From: Paraburkholderia heleia NBRC 101817
GTDB taxonomy: Bacteria > Pseudomonadota > Gammaproteobacteria > Burkholderiales > Burkholderiaceae
Assembly: GCF_000739775.1 (NCBI RefSeq)
Contig: NZ_BBJH01000011.1
Location: 1 to 64,000 of the forward strand
Reading direction: 5' to 3'
Length of the DNA stretch: 64,000 nt
Every line of letters starts with the position of its first letter. The stretch's first letter is position 1. Of the stretch, positions 8,581 to 17,585 are shown in pieces. The notes beneath the pieces are model-generated. The model was not told the DNA's origin. It searched no databases and saw only the letters and a list, made by a program, of their open reading frames with translations. The position numbers and the translations under genes were made by a program.

Positions 8581-9309
8581 TTACGCGCTGTGCTTGCGCA
8601 GCGTCTGGCCTTTTTCGGTGATGACGGAGTCGAAGTCGTCCATCTGCGAAAAGCGCCATGCCTTCACGATGCCGTACTTGCTTGCGTCCACAACGAGATG
8701 ACTTTCCACGGCGCTGGCCATCGCGGCCTGCTTGAGCGCCACTTCGTGGAAGTTCCAGCACGTGACGCCGTGCGTGGCGTCCACGCCGCCCGCTGAAATA
8801 AACGCCTTGTTGATGCCCATGCGGCGCAGCGTTTCCAGACTCTCCTCGCCGGCAAACGAGTCCGACGACGGGACATACACGCCCCCCAGCAAGATCATGC
8901 GCACGTTGGGCATGCGCCGCAGAATCTCGGCCACGTTGAGCGAATAGCACACCGCCGTGACCTGCAGCTGGGAAGGGATGAGCCGCGCGAGTGCGGCAAG
9001 CGTCGTGCCGCAGTCGATGAACACGGTGTCGTTTTGCGCGATGAGCCGCGCCGCGTGCGCGGACGCTTGCGCCTTGGCCTGCGCAAAGTGGTCCTTTTCG
9101 TGTTCGAGCGAGTAGCCGGCGGTATTGGGCACGTCCTGCGCGCTCACGATATAGCCGCCCAGATACGTGAAACGCTCGGGATTCGCGGCGATGTCCCGCC
9201 GCACGGTCATTTCGGAGACACCCAGCGCGCTGGCTGCATCGCGCAGATGCATGACGTTGTGTTTTGCGAGCGCGTCGGCAAGGGCGCGCAGCCGATCGGT
9301 TTTGGCCAT
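8581..9309 (-). CDS. DeoR/GlpR-family transcriptional regulator
   Basis: A 242-residue sugar-responsive repressor. The N-terminal DeoR helix-turn-helix reads HLRDAASALGVSEMTVRRDI (about residues 21-40). The C-terminal DeoRC sensor domain contains DTVFIDCGTTLAALARLIP and VRMILLGGVY, the phosphosugar-binding segments of the family. It converges on the ABC operon and is divergent from the aldA-like gene at 9561, so it probably controls one or both and itself; the ligand would be a phosphorylated sugar made by the kinase at 2746. See the candidate operator at 9366-9384. Confidence 0.9.
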   Translation of the reverse strand: MAKTDRLRALADALAKHNVMHLRDAASALGVSEMTVRRDIAANPERFTYLGGYIVSAQDVPNTAGYSLEHEKDHFAQAKAQASAHAARLIAQNDTVFIDCGTTLAALARLIPSQLQVTAVCYSLNVAEILRRMPNVRMILLGGVYVPSSDSFAGEESLETLRRMGINKAFISAGGVDATHGVTCWNFHEVALKQAAMASAVESHLVVDASKYGIVKAWRFSQMDDFDSVITEKGQTLRKHSA

Positions 9310-9365
9310 GGAGTGGGCGCTGCGCCGGAGTGTGCTGCGTTCCGGCGAACGTTAGATTTGTTTCG

Positions 9366-9384
9366 TTCGCTTGATCGAATTATA
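9366..9384. promoter_or_regulatory. Candidate DeoR operator overlapping a -10 element
   Basis: TTCGCTTGATCGAA (9366-9379) has TTCG/CGAA arms six bases apart. It abuts TATAAT on the minus strand (9379-9384), a good -10 for the DeoR-type gene. The overlap suggests autoregulation. No convincing -35 was found, so this is a candidate only. Confidence 0.4.
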
Positions 9385-9560
9385 ACAAGCAAGGCGTGTG
9401 ATGGCCACGCAGTTTGGCTCCTGCCGATGTCGCGCCCGCTTCGGCAAGCATGCGTTTTTCGCATGCTCCGCTCGACAATTAATCGTTTGTGGCGTCCCGA
9501 TGCCGCATGGATACTGCCCTTTCTCATGAAGCGGCGGCAACGCCAAACCGGCAGCAATCC

Positions 9561-10982
9561 ATGCGATCAGACCTCAACTTCATCAATGGGCAGTTCGTCG
9601 GCGCCGAAGGGCCGCACATCGCCGTCCATAACCCCGCAACCGGCGACGCGATCGGCCACGTGAGCGCGGCGAGCGCCGCCGACGCGGTTCGCGCGGTCGT
9701 GGCCGCCAAGGCCGCGCAGCGCGCCTGGCGCAAGTTGCCCGCCGCCGAACGCGGCGCGATCCTGAACCGGTTTGCGGACGCGATCGTGGCGCGCGCGCCG
9801 AAGATCGGCGCGGCGCTTGCCGCCGAGTCGGGCAAGAGCGTCGCGGACGCAACCGCCGAAGCGCAATACGCTGCCGAAATCCTGCGCTATCACGCGCAGT
9901 GGGCGCGCCGCATCGAAGGCGAGGTGATTCCGAGCGACAGCGCGAACGAAAATCTCATTCTCATGCGCGAGCCGATCGGCGTGGCCGCGTGCCTGATTCC
10001 GTTCAATTTCCCGGTGTACACGCTGCTGCGCAAGGTCGCGCCGGCGCTGATCACGGGTAACGCGGTGGTCGTGCGGCCGAGCAACAACACGCCGTGCTCG
10101 GCGTTCGAAGTGGCGCGCGCCGCGCGGGAAGCGGAACTGCCGCCGGGCATTTTCAACGTGCTGGCCATGGACCACGACACCGCCGCCGTGCTCTGCACGC
10201 AGGCGGACGTCGGCATGATCACGCTCACGGGCAGCGTGAGCGCGGGCCGCAAGGTGCTCGATTACTGCAAGGAAAACATTGCCAGGCCGTCGCTGGAGTT
10301 GGGCGGCAAGACCCCCGCGATCGTCGAAGACGACGCCGATCTCGAAGCCGCCGCGACGGCCATTGTGCGCTCGAAAACCACGCACTGCGGCCAGCTTTGC
10401 ACGGCGATCGAACGCGTGTACGTACACGCTTCGGTGCAAGACCGCTTCGTCGCGTTGCTGCGCGAGAGGATGAGCGCCGTGCGCTTCGGCGACCGCGCCG
10501 AAAATGCCACCCGCATGGGTCCGCTTGTGAGCGCAAGCGCACGCGCCGCAATTCACGCGATGGTCGAGCGCGCGGCAGCCGGGGGCGCGAAAGTCGAAAC
10601 GGGCGGTTACGTGCCCGAAGGCAAGGGTCATTTCTATCCGCCTACCTTGCTTACGCATTGCCGCCAGGACATGGAGATCGTGCAGGAAGAGATCTTCGGG
10701 CCGGTGCTGCCGGTGCTTTCGTACGAGACGCTCGACGACGCACTGCGCATGGCCAACGATCATCAGTTCGGCCTCTCGTCGGTGCTCTTTACGGAGCGCT
10801 ACCGCACGGCCATGCGCGTCGCGAATGAGATCGAGGCCGGCGAACTGTACGTGAACCGCACGCCTGCGGACCCGTATCAGGGCTATCACGCCGGCTGGAA
10901 GCGCTCGGGCCTTGGCGGCGACGACGGCAAGCACGGCATGCTCGAATTCACGCAGACGCGCCTTGTCGTGATGCCGTTTTGA
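9561..10982 (+). CDS. Lactaldehyde/glycolaldehyde-type aldehyde dehydrogenase (AldA-like)
   Basis: A 473-residue NAD-dependent aldehyde dehydrogenase with an intact active site: general base Glu246 in LELGGKTPAIV and nucleophile Cys280 in HCGQLC. The C-terminal segment YHAGWKRSGLGGDDGKHG closely resembles E. coli AldA (GFHAGWRKSGIGGADGKHG), as does LTGSVSAGRKV; AldA oxidises L-lactaldehyde and glycolaldehyde made from fucose, rhamnose or pentoses. I used the ATG at 9561 (MRSDLNFINGQFV), where family homology begins; an ATG at 9507 is also in frame. It is followed by about 100 bp with a hairpin and then the repeat region. Its 2-hydroxyaldehyde substrate could come from the pathways on either side. 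Confidence 0.88.
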   Translation: MRSDLNFINGQFVGAEGPHIAVHNPATGDAIGHVSAASAADAVRAVVAAKAAQRAWRKLPAAERGAILNRFADAIVARAPKIGAALAAESGKSVADATAEAQYAAEILRYHAQWARRIEGEVIPSDSANENLILMREPIGVAACLIPFNFPVYTLLRKVAPALITGNAVVVRPSNNTPCSAFEVARAAREAELPPGIFNVLAMDHDTAAVLCTQADVGMITLTGSVSAGRKVLDYCKENIARPSLELGGKTPAIVEDDADLEAAATAIVRSKTTHCGQLCTAIERVYVHASVQDRFVALLRERMSAVRFGDRAENATRMGPLVSASARAAIHAMVERAAAGGAKVETGGYVPEGKGHFYPPTLLTHCRQDMEIVQEEIFGPVLPVLSYETLDDALRMANDHQFGLSSVLFTERYRTAMRVANEIEAGELYVNRTPADPYQGYHAGWKRSGLGGDDGKHGMLEFTQTRLVVMPF

Positions 10983-11012
10983 TCATTCGGCATCCAGATT
11001 AATCGCAAAAGG

Positions 11013-11040
11013 GGCGCCTCTCTCGCAGTGCGAGTGCGCC
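11013..11040 (+). terminator. Imperfect hairpin after aldA-like gene
   Basis: Outer arms GGCGC/GCGCC and inner arms CTCGC/GCGAG form a bulged stem 30 bp past the stop codon. It is followed by an A-rich stretch rather than a T-run, so termination on the plus strand is uncertain. Confidence 0.35.
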
Positions 11041-11090
11041 ACAGATAAAGAAAAAACGCCTCGCGCGGGCAACGGCCCTCGTACCGGCGT

Positions 11091-11188
11091 CAGCTTTGCA
11101 TGGGACCAGAGTAAGCACTAAAGCGCTAACTCTGGTCGACAGCTTTGCATGGGACCAGAGTAAGCACTAAAGCGCTAACTCTGGTCGA
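11091..11188 (+). repeat. Two perfect tandem 49-bp repeats, each holding a 34-bp near-palindrome
   Basis: The units are 11091-11139 and 11140-11188, identical as far as I can read. Each starts CAGCTTTGCATGGGACCAGA. Within each unit a 34-bp element (bases 15-48 of the unit) runs from GACCAGAGT to ACTCTGGTC: perfect 9-bp arms, with symmetry continuing inward over most of the middle (AAGCACTA facing TAGCGCTT). The second unit ends three bases before the Shine-Dalgarno sequence of the MFS gene. This looks like a duplicated operator or a pair of leader-RNA hairpins. Confidence 0.9.
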
Positions 11189-11207
11189 CAGGAGACAGGA
11201 GACAATC

Positions 11208-12533
11208 TTGCAGAAGTCCATCGGAAAGCCCAGTGCGCCGGCAATGCCGCGCGCCGAAACCGCATCGCTCACGCCCGCCGCAGCGGGCTCCATGCAGCGC
11301 TACGCGCAGTTGCTGCTGCTCGTGCTCGCCGCGGGCGGCATCTATCCGCTGCTGTATCTGCGTCAGGTCTACCAGACCACGATGCTCGATGTCCTGCATA
11401 TCGACAACGCCCAACTCGGCTATCTCTACTCGGTGCTCGGCATCGTGTTCTTCGTGTGCTATCTGCCGAGCGGCTGGCTCGCCGACCGCGTCGCGCCGCG
11501 CCTGTTGATCTGCTTTTCGCTCGTGGGCACCGGGGCGCTGGGCCTCTGGTACTCCACGGCGCCTTCGTTCCATGCGCTCCTCGTGATCTTCTGTCTTTGG
11601 GGCGTCACGACCGGCCTCACGTTCTGGGCCTCGGTGCTCAAACGCGTGCGCATGATCGCGGCGGCAAACGAACAAGGCCGCTTTTTCGGGCTGCTCGACG
11701 GCGGACGCGGGCTCGTCGAAGCAATGCTCGCTACCGCCGCGCTCGCGCTCTTTGCCGCCGCCACCGGCTCGGGGCGCGGTGAAGCGGCGGGCCTGCGTCA
11801 CGTGATCTATCTGTATTCCTTCACGTGTATCGCCCTTGGCGCGTTGATGAGTTTCTTCAAGGATCCCGCGCGCGAGCAGGCCGAAAGCAATCCGGTCGAG
11901 GCGAATGCGAAGGGCTCGCTGTGGCGCGATCTCGCGACGCTCGCCGCGATCCCCCAGCTCTGGCTCATGGCGGCCGTGGTGTTCTGCGGCTACCAGATCT
12001 TCTGGGCGACTTACAGCTTCTCCGCGTATCTCCAGCAGGGCGAGATGCATATGAGCGTCGTGGCGGCCGGCATGGTCACGACCGCGAAGCTCTGGATGCG
12101 TCCCATCGGCGGCATTGGCGGCGGCTTTCTCGGCGACCGCCTCTCGAACCTGCGCGTGCTGATCTGGGCGCTGTTCCTGGCCGTCGCGGGCCTGATCGGC
12201 CTGATCCTGTTGCCCGCGCTGCGCAACATGGCGCTGCTCGGCGCAGTGGTGCTGTTCATCGGCCTCGTGACCTACGCGATTCGCGGGCTCTACTGGACGC
12301 TGCTCGACTACTGCGCGATTCCCATGCGCATCACGGGTCTCGCCATCGGTCTCGTTTCGCTGATCGGCTATTCGTCGGACATCTTCCTGCCGCTCGTGAA
12401 CGGCTATATCACCGAGCGCTACGCGGGCATGCCCGGCTACCAGATCTATTTCGCCTATGTGGCCGCCATCGGCACGCTCGGCGGTATCGCTGCGCTCGTG
12501 CTCAAGCGCACGACCCATTCCAAACCTGCCTGA
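11208..12533 (+). CDS. MFS transporter, sugar or sugar-acid type
   Basis: A 441-residue major facilitator with about 12 hydrophobic segments, including GIVFFVCYLPSGWLADRVAP (loop 2-3 motif A position) and VTYAIRGLYWTLLDYC. I favour the TTG at 11208: GGAGACAGGAGACAATC directly precedes it with good spacing, whereas an ATG at 11145 lies inside the upstream repeat and would read through it; an ATG at 11241 is a shorter alternative. It is followed after 13 bp by the enolase-superfamily gene and then the GMC oxidoreductase, so it probably imports the substrate of those enzymes. The exact substrate is unknown. Confidence 0.82.
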   Translation: MQKSIGKPSAPAMPRAETASLTPAAAGSMQRYAQLLLLVLAAGGIYPLLYLRQVYQTTMLDVLHIDNAQLGYLYSVLGIVFFVCYLPSGWLADRVAPRLLICFSLVGTGALGLWYSTAPSFHALLVIFCLWGVTTGLTFWASVLKRVRMIAAANEQGRFFGLLDGGRGLVEAMLATAALALFAAATGSGRGEAAGLRHVIYLYSFTCIALGALMSFFKDPAREQAESNPVEANAKGSLWRDLATLAAIPQLWLMAAVVFCGYQIFWATYSFSAYLQQGEMHMSVVAAGMVTTAKLWMRPIGGIGGGFLGDRLSNLRVLIWALFLAVAGLIGLILLPALRNMALLGAVVLFIGLVTYAIRGLYWTLLDYCAIPMRITGLAIGLVSLIGYSSDIFLPLVNGYITERYAGMPGYQIYFAYVAAIGTLGGIAALVLKRTTHSKPA

Positions 12534-12546
12534 AACAGCCTGAACC

Positions 12547-13764
12547 ATGAAAGTCGTTGCAATTGAAACGCACGTCGTTGCGGTGCCTCCTCCGCACCTC
12601 GGCGGCATGTACTGGATCTTCGTTACGCTGAAAACCGATTGCGGCATCGAAGGCGTGGGCGAAATCTATGCCGCCACGTTCCATCCCGACGTGATGGTGC
12701 ACGCAATCGAAGACGTCTTCACGCGCTACCTGCTGGACCACGATCCGCATCGCGTAGAGCGCCTGTTCCGCGAGGCCTATTCGAGCGGATTCACGCAGCG
12801 CCCGGACCTCACGATGATGGGTATCGTGAGCGGCCTGGAGATGGCGTGCTGGGACATCGTCGGCAAGGCGGCGGACAAGCCCGTGTACGCGTTGCTCGGC
12901 GGCCTGGTGAACGAGCGTCTTCGTTCGTATACCTACCTGTACCCGAAGAACGCGCAGGGCGAATACGACTACGACGACCCTGATCTCGCCGCAGAATGCG
13001 CTGCCGGGAATGTGAAGCGCGGGTTCACCGCGGTCAAGTTCGACCCGGCAGGTCCGTACACGGCTTATTCGGGGCATCAGCTCTCGCTCGAAGTGCTCGA
13101 CCGTTGCGAAACGTTCTGCCGAAAGGTGCGTGAAGCGGTGGGAAGCAAGGCCGATCTGCTGTTCGGCACGCATGGCCAGATGGTGCCTTCTTCGGCCATC
13201 CGGCTTGCGAAGCGGCTCGAGAAGTACGACCCGCTGTGGTTCGAGGAGCCCGTGCCGCCGGGCCAGGAAGAGGCCATCGCCAATGTCGCGAAGCACACGT
13301 CGATTCCCATTGCCACGGGCGAACGCCTCACCACCAAATACGAATTCCACAAGCTGTTGCAGGCGGGCGGTGCGTCGATCCTGCAACTGAACGTGGCGCG
13401 CGTGGGCGGCCTGCTCGAAGCGAAAAAGATCGCGACGCTTGCCGAGGTGCACTATGCGCAGATCGCGCCGCATCTTTACAACGGACCCATCGGCGCGGCG
13501 GCGAGCATTCAGCTCGCGGCCTGTACGCCGAACTTCCTGATTCAGGAAAGCATCGGCACGTGGGGTGGCTTCCACGCGCAAGTGCTCAAGCAGCCGATTC
13601 AGTGGGAAGAAGGGTACATCATTCCCTCGAAGGCGCCGGGCCTCGGCGTCGAGCTCGACATGGACGTCGTGCGCGCGCATTCGCCGTATACGGGCAAGCG
13701 TCTGCATTTGCAGATGGCGAGCCAGCCCGCCGACGTGCGCGATACCTCGCCCGCACGCGGCTGA
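12547..13764 (+). CDS. Enolase-superfamily (mandelate racemase/muconate lactonizing) sugar-acid dehydratase
   Basis: A 405-residue enzyme of the MR/MLE family, most of whose members of this length dehydrate aldonic or aldaric acids. The N-terminal capping domain (MKVVAIETHVVAVPPP...) is followed by the barrel: FTAVKFDPAGP on the second strand, WFEEPVPPGQ and ATGERLTT for metal ligands, and IAPHLYNGPIGAAASIQLA carrying the probable catalytic His. This pattern (His on strand seven, GPIG loop) resembles galactonate and related dehydratases more than cycloisomerases. It has no strong SD; it may be coupled to the MFS gene 13 bp upstream. Substrate inferred as a sugar acid. Confidence 0.82.
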   Translation: MKVVAIETHVVAVPPPHLGGMYWIFVTLKTDCGIEGVGEIYAATFHPDVMVHAIEDVFTRYLLDHDPHRVERLFREAYSSGFTQRPDLTMMGIVSGLEMACWDIVGKAADKPVYALLGGLVNERLRSYTYLYPKNAQGEYDYDDPDLAAECAAGNVKRGFTAVKFDPAGPYTAYSGHQLSLEVLDRCETFCRKVREAVGSKADLLFGTHGQMVPSSAIRLAKRLEKYDPLWFEEPVPPGQEEAIANVAKHTSIPIATGERLTTKYEFHKLLQAGGASILQLNVARVGGLLEAKKIATLAEVHYAQIAPHLYNGPIGAAASIQLAACTPNFLIQESIGTWGGFHAQVLKQPIQWEEGYIIPSKAPGLGVELDMDVVRAHSPYTGKRLHLQMASQPADVRDTSPARG

Positions 13765-13781
13765 TCTGCCGGAGCATTCAG

Positions 13782-15461
13782 ATGAACTACGACTACATCA
13801 TCGCCGGCGCCGGTTCGGCGGGCTGCATTCTCGCAGAGCGGCTCAGCGCTTCCGGTCGTCATTCGGTGCTGCTGCTCGAAGCGGGCGGACCCGACGATTC
13901 GTTCTGGTTCAAGATTCCCATCGGCTTCGCCAAGCTGTACTACAACAAGCAGTACAACTGGATGTATTACAGCGAGCCGGAGCCGGAGCTTGCGGGCCGG
14001 CAGATCTACGCGCCGCGCGGCAAGGTGCAGGGCGGCTCGGGCGCGATCAACGCCATGATCTACGTGCGCGGCGCCGCGCGCGACTACGACGACTGGGCCG
14101 CGGCGGGCAATGCGGGCTGGTCGTACCAGGAGGTGCTGCCATACTTTCGCAAGCTCGAGTCGCATCCGCTCGGCGACACGCCGTGGCACGGCGCGAACGG
14201 TCCGGTGCGCATCACGCCGATGAAGGAGGGCGCGCATGCGGTTTGCCGCACCTTTGTCGAAGGCTGCACGCAGCTCGGCTACGAGCGCAACGACGACTTC
14301 AACGGCGCGCGGCTCGAAGGCGTGGGCATCTACGACGTGAATACGCGCGACGGCAAGCGCGATTCGAGCAGCGTGGCCTACCTGCATCGCGCGGGGCGGC
14401 GCCCGAACCTGAAGATCGAGCATCATGCGCGCGCCACGCGAGTGCTGTTCGACGAGGCTCAAAAACGCGCCATCGGCGTGGAGATCGTGCAGCAAGACAT
14501 AAAGCGCACGTTTCATGCCAATCGCGAGGTCATTGTCGCGGCCGGCGCGGTCGATTCGCCCAAGCTGTTGCAGCTATCGGGCGTGGGGCCGCGCGCGCTG
14601 CTCGCGAAGCACGGCATCGACGTCGTGCACGAGTTGCCTGCGGTGGGGCAGAACCTGCAGGACCATTTGTGCGTGAGCTTCTACTATCGCTCGCGTGTGA
14701 AGACGCTCAACGATTCATTCCGCAGCTGGACGGGCAAGCTGAAGTTCGGGCTGCAATACGTGTTCACGCGCAAGGGCCCGTTCTCGATGAGCGTGAACCA
14801 GTCGGGCGGCTTCTTCCGCACGAGCCAGGACGTGGCGCACCCGAACATGCAGGTGTACTTCAATCCGCTGTCGTACCGCATTCCGAAGTCGAATCGGGCG
14901 CAGCTTACGCCGGAGCCGTACTCGGGCTTTCTCGTCTGCTTCAATCCGTGCCGGCCCACGAGCCGCGGCTCGGTGGAGATCGCTTCGGCGAACGTGGAAG
15001 ACGCGCCGAAAATTCGCGGCAACTACCTCTCGACGCAGAAGGACCGCGACGAGGCGATTGCGGGCAGCCGCCTCGTGCGCAAGCTGATGACGGCGCGCGC
15101 ATTGCAGGACATCACCGAAGCCGAGGTGACGCCCGCAGGCGAGGTGACCGACGACGCGAGCATGCTCAAGTTCTTCCGCGAGCAAAGCGGCTCGATCTAT
15201 CACCTGTGCGGCACCTGCGCGATGGGGCCGGACCCGCGCACGGCGGTCGTGGACGCGCGCCTGCGCGTGCATGGCATCGAAGGCCTGCGCGTGGTCGATG
15301 CGTCGATCTTCCCGAATATCACATCGGGCAACACCAACGCGCCGACGATGATGGTCGCGGAAAAGGGCGCAGACCTGATTCTGGAAGACGCCGATCAGGC
15401 CATTGCCGCGCAGGCCGTCGCGCAGGGCCGTCAGCGCGTGGCAGCCGCGATTTCGTCCTGA
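13782..15461 (+). CDS. GMC-family FAD oxidoreductase (choline dehydrogenase-like)
   Basis: A 559-residue glucose-methanol-choline oxidoreductase. The FAD dinucleotide fold [13 protein letters not shown] is at residues 9-21, followed by LLLEAGG; GMC signature 1 is [19 protein letters not shown] (residues 79-97) and signature 2 near [16 protein letters not shown]. The active-site pair is His in [12 protein letters not shown] and Asn in [10 protein letters not shown]. The ATG at 13782 begins the FAD motif correctly. There is no signal peptide, so it is cytosolic or membrane associated. Placed after the MFS and dehydratase genes, it probably oxidises an alcohol or sugar to the acid used by the dehydratase. 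Its last 31 bp overlap the 3' end of the convergent LysR gene. Confidence 0.9.
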   Translation: MNYDYIIAGAGSAGCILAERLSASGRHSVLLLEAGGPDDSFWFKIPIGFAKLYYNKQYNWMYYSEPEPELAGRQIYAPRGKVQGGSGAINAMIYVRGAARDYDDWAAAGNAGWSYQEVLPYFRKLESHPLGDTPWHGANGPVRITPMKEGAHAVCRTFVEGCTQLGYERNDDFNGARLEGVGIYDVNTRDGKRDSSSVAYLHRAGRRPNLKIEHHARATRVLFDEAQKRAIGVEIVQQDIKRTFHANREVIVAAGAVDSPKLLQLSGVGPRALLAKHGIDVVHELPAVGQNLQDHLCVSFYYRSRVKTLNDSFRSWTGKLKFGLQYVFTRKGPFSMSVNQSGGFFRTSQDVAHPNMQVYFNPLSYRIPKSNRAQLTPEPYSGFLVCFNPCRPTSRGSVEIASANVEDAPKIRGNYLSTQKDRDEAIAGSRLVRKLMTARALQDITEAEVTPAGEVTDDASMLKFFREQSGSIYHLCGTCAMGPDPRTAVVDARLRVHGIEGLRVVDASIFPNITSGNTNAPTMMVAEKGADLILEDADQAIAAQAVAQGRQRVAAAISS

Positions 15462-16324
15462 AGCCATTGCCGGAAAAGCCGCAACGGCTTCGAAGCCTTC
15501 TGTTCGGGCCGCACGACGAACCAGTATGACTGGCGGCCGTCCACGTGAATGTCTCGCACGGGCGCGAGCAGGCCCTGGGCCAGTTCATGCCCGATCATGT
15601 GGCGGTCGGCCATCGTCACGCCGAGCCCTTCGATGGCCGCGCGGATCGCGTGGTCGAGCAGGTCGAATTCGTAGCCGCCCGAGGTGTCCACGTCCTCGAT
15701 GCGCGCCGCGTCGAGCCAGTGCCGCCACGTGAGATAGCGCTGGTTGTCGCCCGCGAGCACGTGCAGCAAGGTTTGCTGCGTGAGGTCGATGGGCCCGTGC
15801 GCGAGCAGCGCGGGTGCGCATACGGCGATGTGCGATTCGTGCATCAGCAGCGAGCTGTCGAGGCCTTCCCATTCACCGTCGCCAAAGCGGATTGCGCAGT
15901 CCAGCGCCGTCGAATCCGCGAGGCTGTCCTGCAGATGCGTGGTGAGGCTCAGTTCGAACTCGGGATGGCGCGCGTGCAGGCGCGTGAGGCGCGGCACGAG
16001 CCAGCGGCTCGCGAAGGTGGGCGGCGCGTTCACGCGCAGGCGGTTGAGGTCGCTCTTCTGCTGGATCGTGCGCGCAGTCAGTTCGATGCGGTCGAACGAC
16101 TGCTGGAGCGTGCGCAGCAGCGCGCGCCCGGCTTCGGTCAGTTCGAGCCGGTGGTGATGGCGCTCGAGCAGCGCCTCGCCAAGCTGTTCCTCCAGCTGGC
16201 GCACCTGGCGGCTCACCGCGCTCTGCGTCACGTTCAGCTGCTCGGCGGCGCGCGTGAAGCTGCCGCTCGTGCCTGCCGCCTCGAACGCCTTCAGGGCGTT
16301 CAGCGCCGGCATCTTTCGCTTCAA
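15431..16324 (-). CDS. LysR-family regulator, GcvA-like
   Basis: A 297-residue LysR regulator. The helix-turn-helix is at residues 24-43 (FTRAAEQLNVTQSAVSRQVR), followed by the co-inducer domain; PPTFASRWLVPRLTRL and AIRAAIEGLGVTMADRHMI are typical of the GcvA/AmpR-like subgroup. I favour the TTG at 16324 (LKRKMPALNAL): GAGGAGA lies seven bases upstream, whereas the ATG at 16312 is too far from it. It converges on, and overlaps, the GMC gene and lies 78 bp downstream of the MFS gene on the same strand. Target genes are probably one of these two neighbours. Confidence 0.88.
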   Translation of the reverse strand: MKRKMPALNALKAFEAAGTSGSFTRAAEQLNVTQSAVSRQVRQLEEQLGEALLERHHHRLELTEAGRALLRTLQQSFDRIELTARTIQQKSDLNRLRVNAPPTFASRWLVPRLTRLHARHPEFELSLTTHLQDSLADSTALDCAIRFGDGEWEGLDSSLLMHESHIAVCAPALLAHGPIDLTQQTLLHVLAGDNQRYLTWRHWLDAARIEDVDTSGGYEFDLLDHAIRAAIEGLGVTMADRHMIGHELAQGLLAPVRDIHVDGRQSYWFVVRPEQKASKPLRLFRQWLQDEIAAATR

Positions 16325-16402
16325 GGTCGTCTCCTCGCTCCGGGCGCCGTCTCGAAACGGCGCCTCTTGCAAACGACGCAGTATACCGGCCGGCGCCGCC
16401 AT

Positions 16403-17575
16403 TCAGACGCCCCGTGAGCGCGAGAGCGCGGCGAGCCCGAGCGTGACGACGAGCGCGAACACATAGAGGCCGCCCGCCCCCAGAAGACGCATGAACAGCG
16501 AGGCGACGGTGGGACCGGCCGCGCCGCCGAGCGAGAAGACGAGCAGCAGCGTCGCGCTCGTCTGCACGCGCCGCGCCTGATCGACACGGTCGTTCACGTC
16601 GGAGACGATCACGCCGTAGAGCGTGAAGGTGAGCGCGACGTAGAGAAAAAGGATCGCATCGACGAGAACCGGTGCGCGCAGGACGGCGAGCGCCGCGGCC
16701 GCGCAGGCGCAGACGAGCGAGATCAGGCCGAGCGTGGCGCGCCGCCCGAGGCGGTCGGAAAGGCGGCCCACGGGCCATTGCGAAAGCAGTGCGCCGATCA
16801 GCACGACGCCCATGGCGCGCGAAATACCGCTGGCCGGGTAACCGATGCGCGCGAGATACACCGGCGTGAGCGCATAGAACGCGCTGGAAAGCAGCCCCGC
16901 GCCGATGCAGGCCGGTACGCTGCGCGGCGCGACGCGGTGCAGTTCGCGCAGGCCGTCGAGCAGCAGCGTGGGGCGCTTGGGCGTGGCGAGCGCGGAAGCC
17001 GGCGCCTCGGCCACGGGCGCGGGCAGCGCGGCTTCGGCCGATTGCCACTCGCCGATCAACGCCACCGGTATGAGCGCGGTCACGAACAACCCGTTCACGA
17101 GCGCATGCTCGAAGATGCCGCCGGGTGCGCCCACGCCCAGCAGAAATTGCCCGGCGCTCACGCCGAGATACGTGAGCACGAGATATAGCGCGAACGCCCG
17201 TCCGCGCCGTTCGTTCGGCACCGCGCCGTTCACGCCGCTTTCGATCGAGGTGAACACGCCGACCATGCTGAAGCCGGTGATAAGCCGCAGCATGGCCCAA
17301 ACGTCAGGGGAATCGAAGGAGAGGTAACCGAGCGCGGCAAGCGCCGCGAGCGCGCCAAAGCCGATGAAGGCGCGCTGCGGCCCGATGCGCCCGACGATCG
17401 GGCCGAGCCCCAGCGCGCCCACGATGAAGCCGACGTAATAGCACGATTGCACGAGGCCGACGGCGAGCGCGGTGCGCTCGCCGTGCAGCATGCGCAGCGA
17501 GATCAGCGTCGTGAGCAGGCTGTTCCCGCAAACGAGGATCGTATAGCCGCCCAGCAGGCCGATGAGCGCCCGCAT
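16403..17575 (-). CDS. MFS transporter, YcaD-like
   Basis: A 390-residue inner-membrane transporter with about 12 segments. It starts straight in the first helix (MRALIGLLGGYTILVCGNSLL) and has SCYYVGFIVGALGLGPIVGR and RLSDRLGRRATL motif-A-like loops and NERRGRAFALYL, typical of the YcaD/UMF1-like MFS branch. It begins 10 bp after the stop of the betaine ABC ATPase gene with no obvious SD, so it is likely translated by coupling as part of that operon. The substrate is unknown; given the context, efflux or uptake of a small organic solute. Confidence 0.82.
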   Translation of the reverse strand: MRALIGLLGGYTILVCGNSLLTTLISLRMLHGERTALAVGLVQSCYYVGFIVGALGLGPIVGRIGPQRAFIGFGALAALAALGYLSFDSPDVWAMLRLITGFSMVGVFTSIESGVNGAVPNERRGRAFALYLVLTYLGVSAGQFLLGVGAPGGIFEHALVNGLFVTALIPVALIGEWQSAEAALPAPVAEAPASALATPKRPTLLLDGLRELHRVAPRSVPACIGAGLLSSAFYALTPVYLARIGYPASGISRAMGVVLIGALLSQWPVGRLSDRLGRRATLGLISLVCACAAAALAVLRAPVLVDAILFLYVALTFTLYGVIVSDVNDRVDQARRVQTSATLLLVFSLGGAAGPTVASLFMRLLGAGGLYVFALVVTLGLAALSRSRGV

Positions 17576-17585
17576 GTACGGCGGC

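Noticed and set aside
11091..11188. Tandem repeats considered as a CRISPR array
   Set aside because: Only two units, directly adjacent with no spacer, and no cas genes; better explained as a duplicated operator or leader element.
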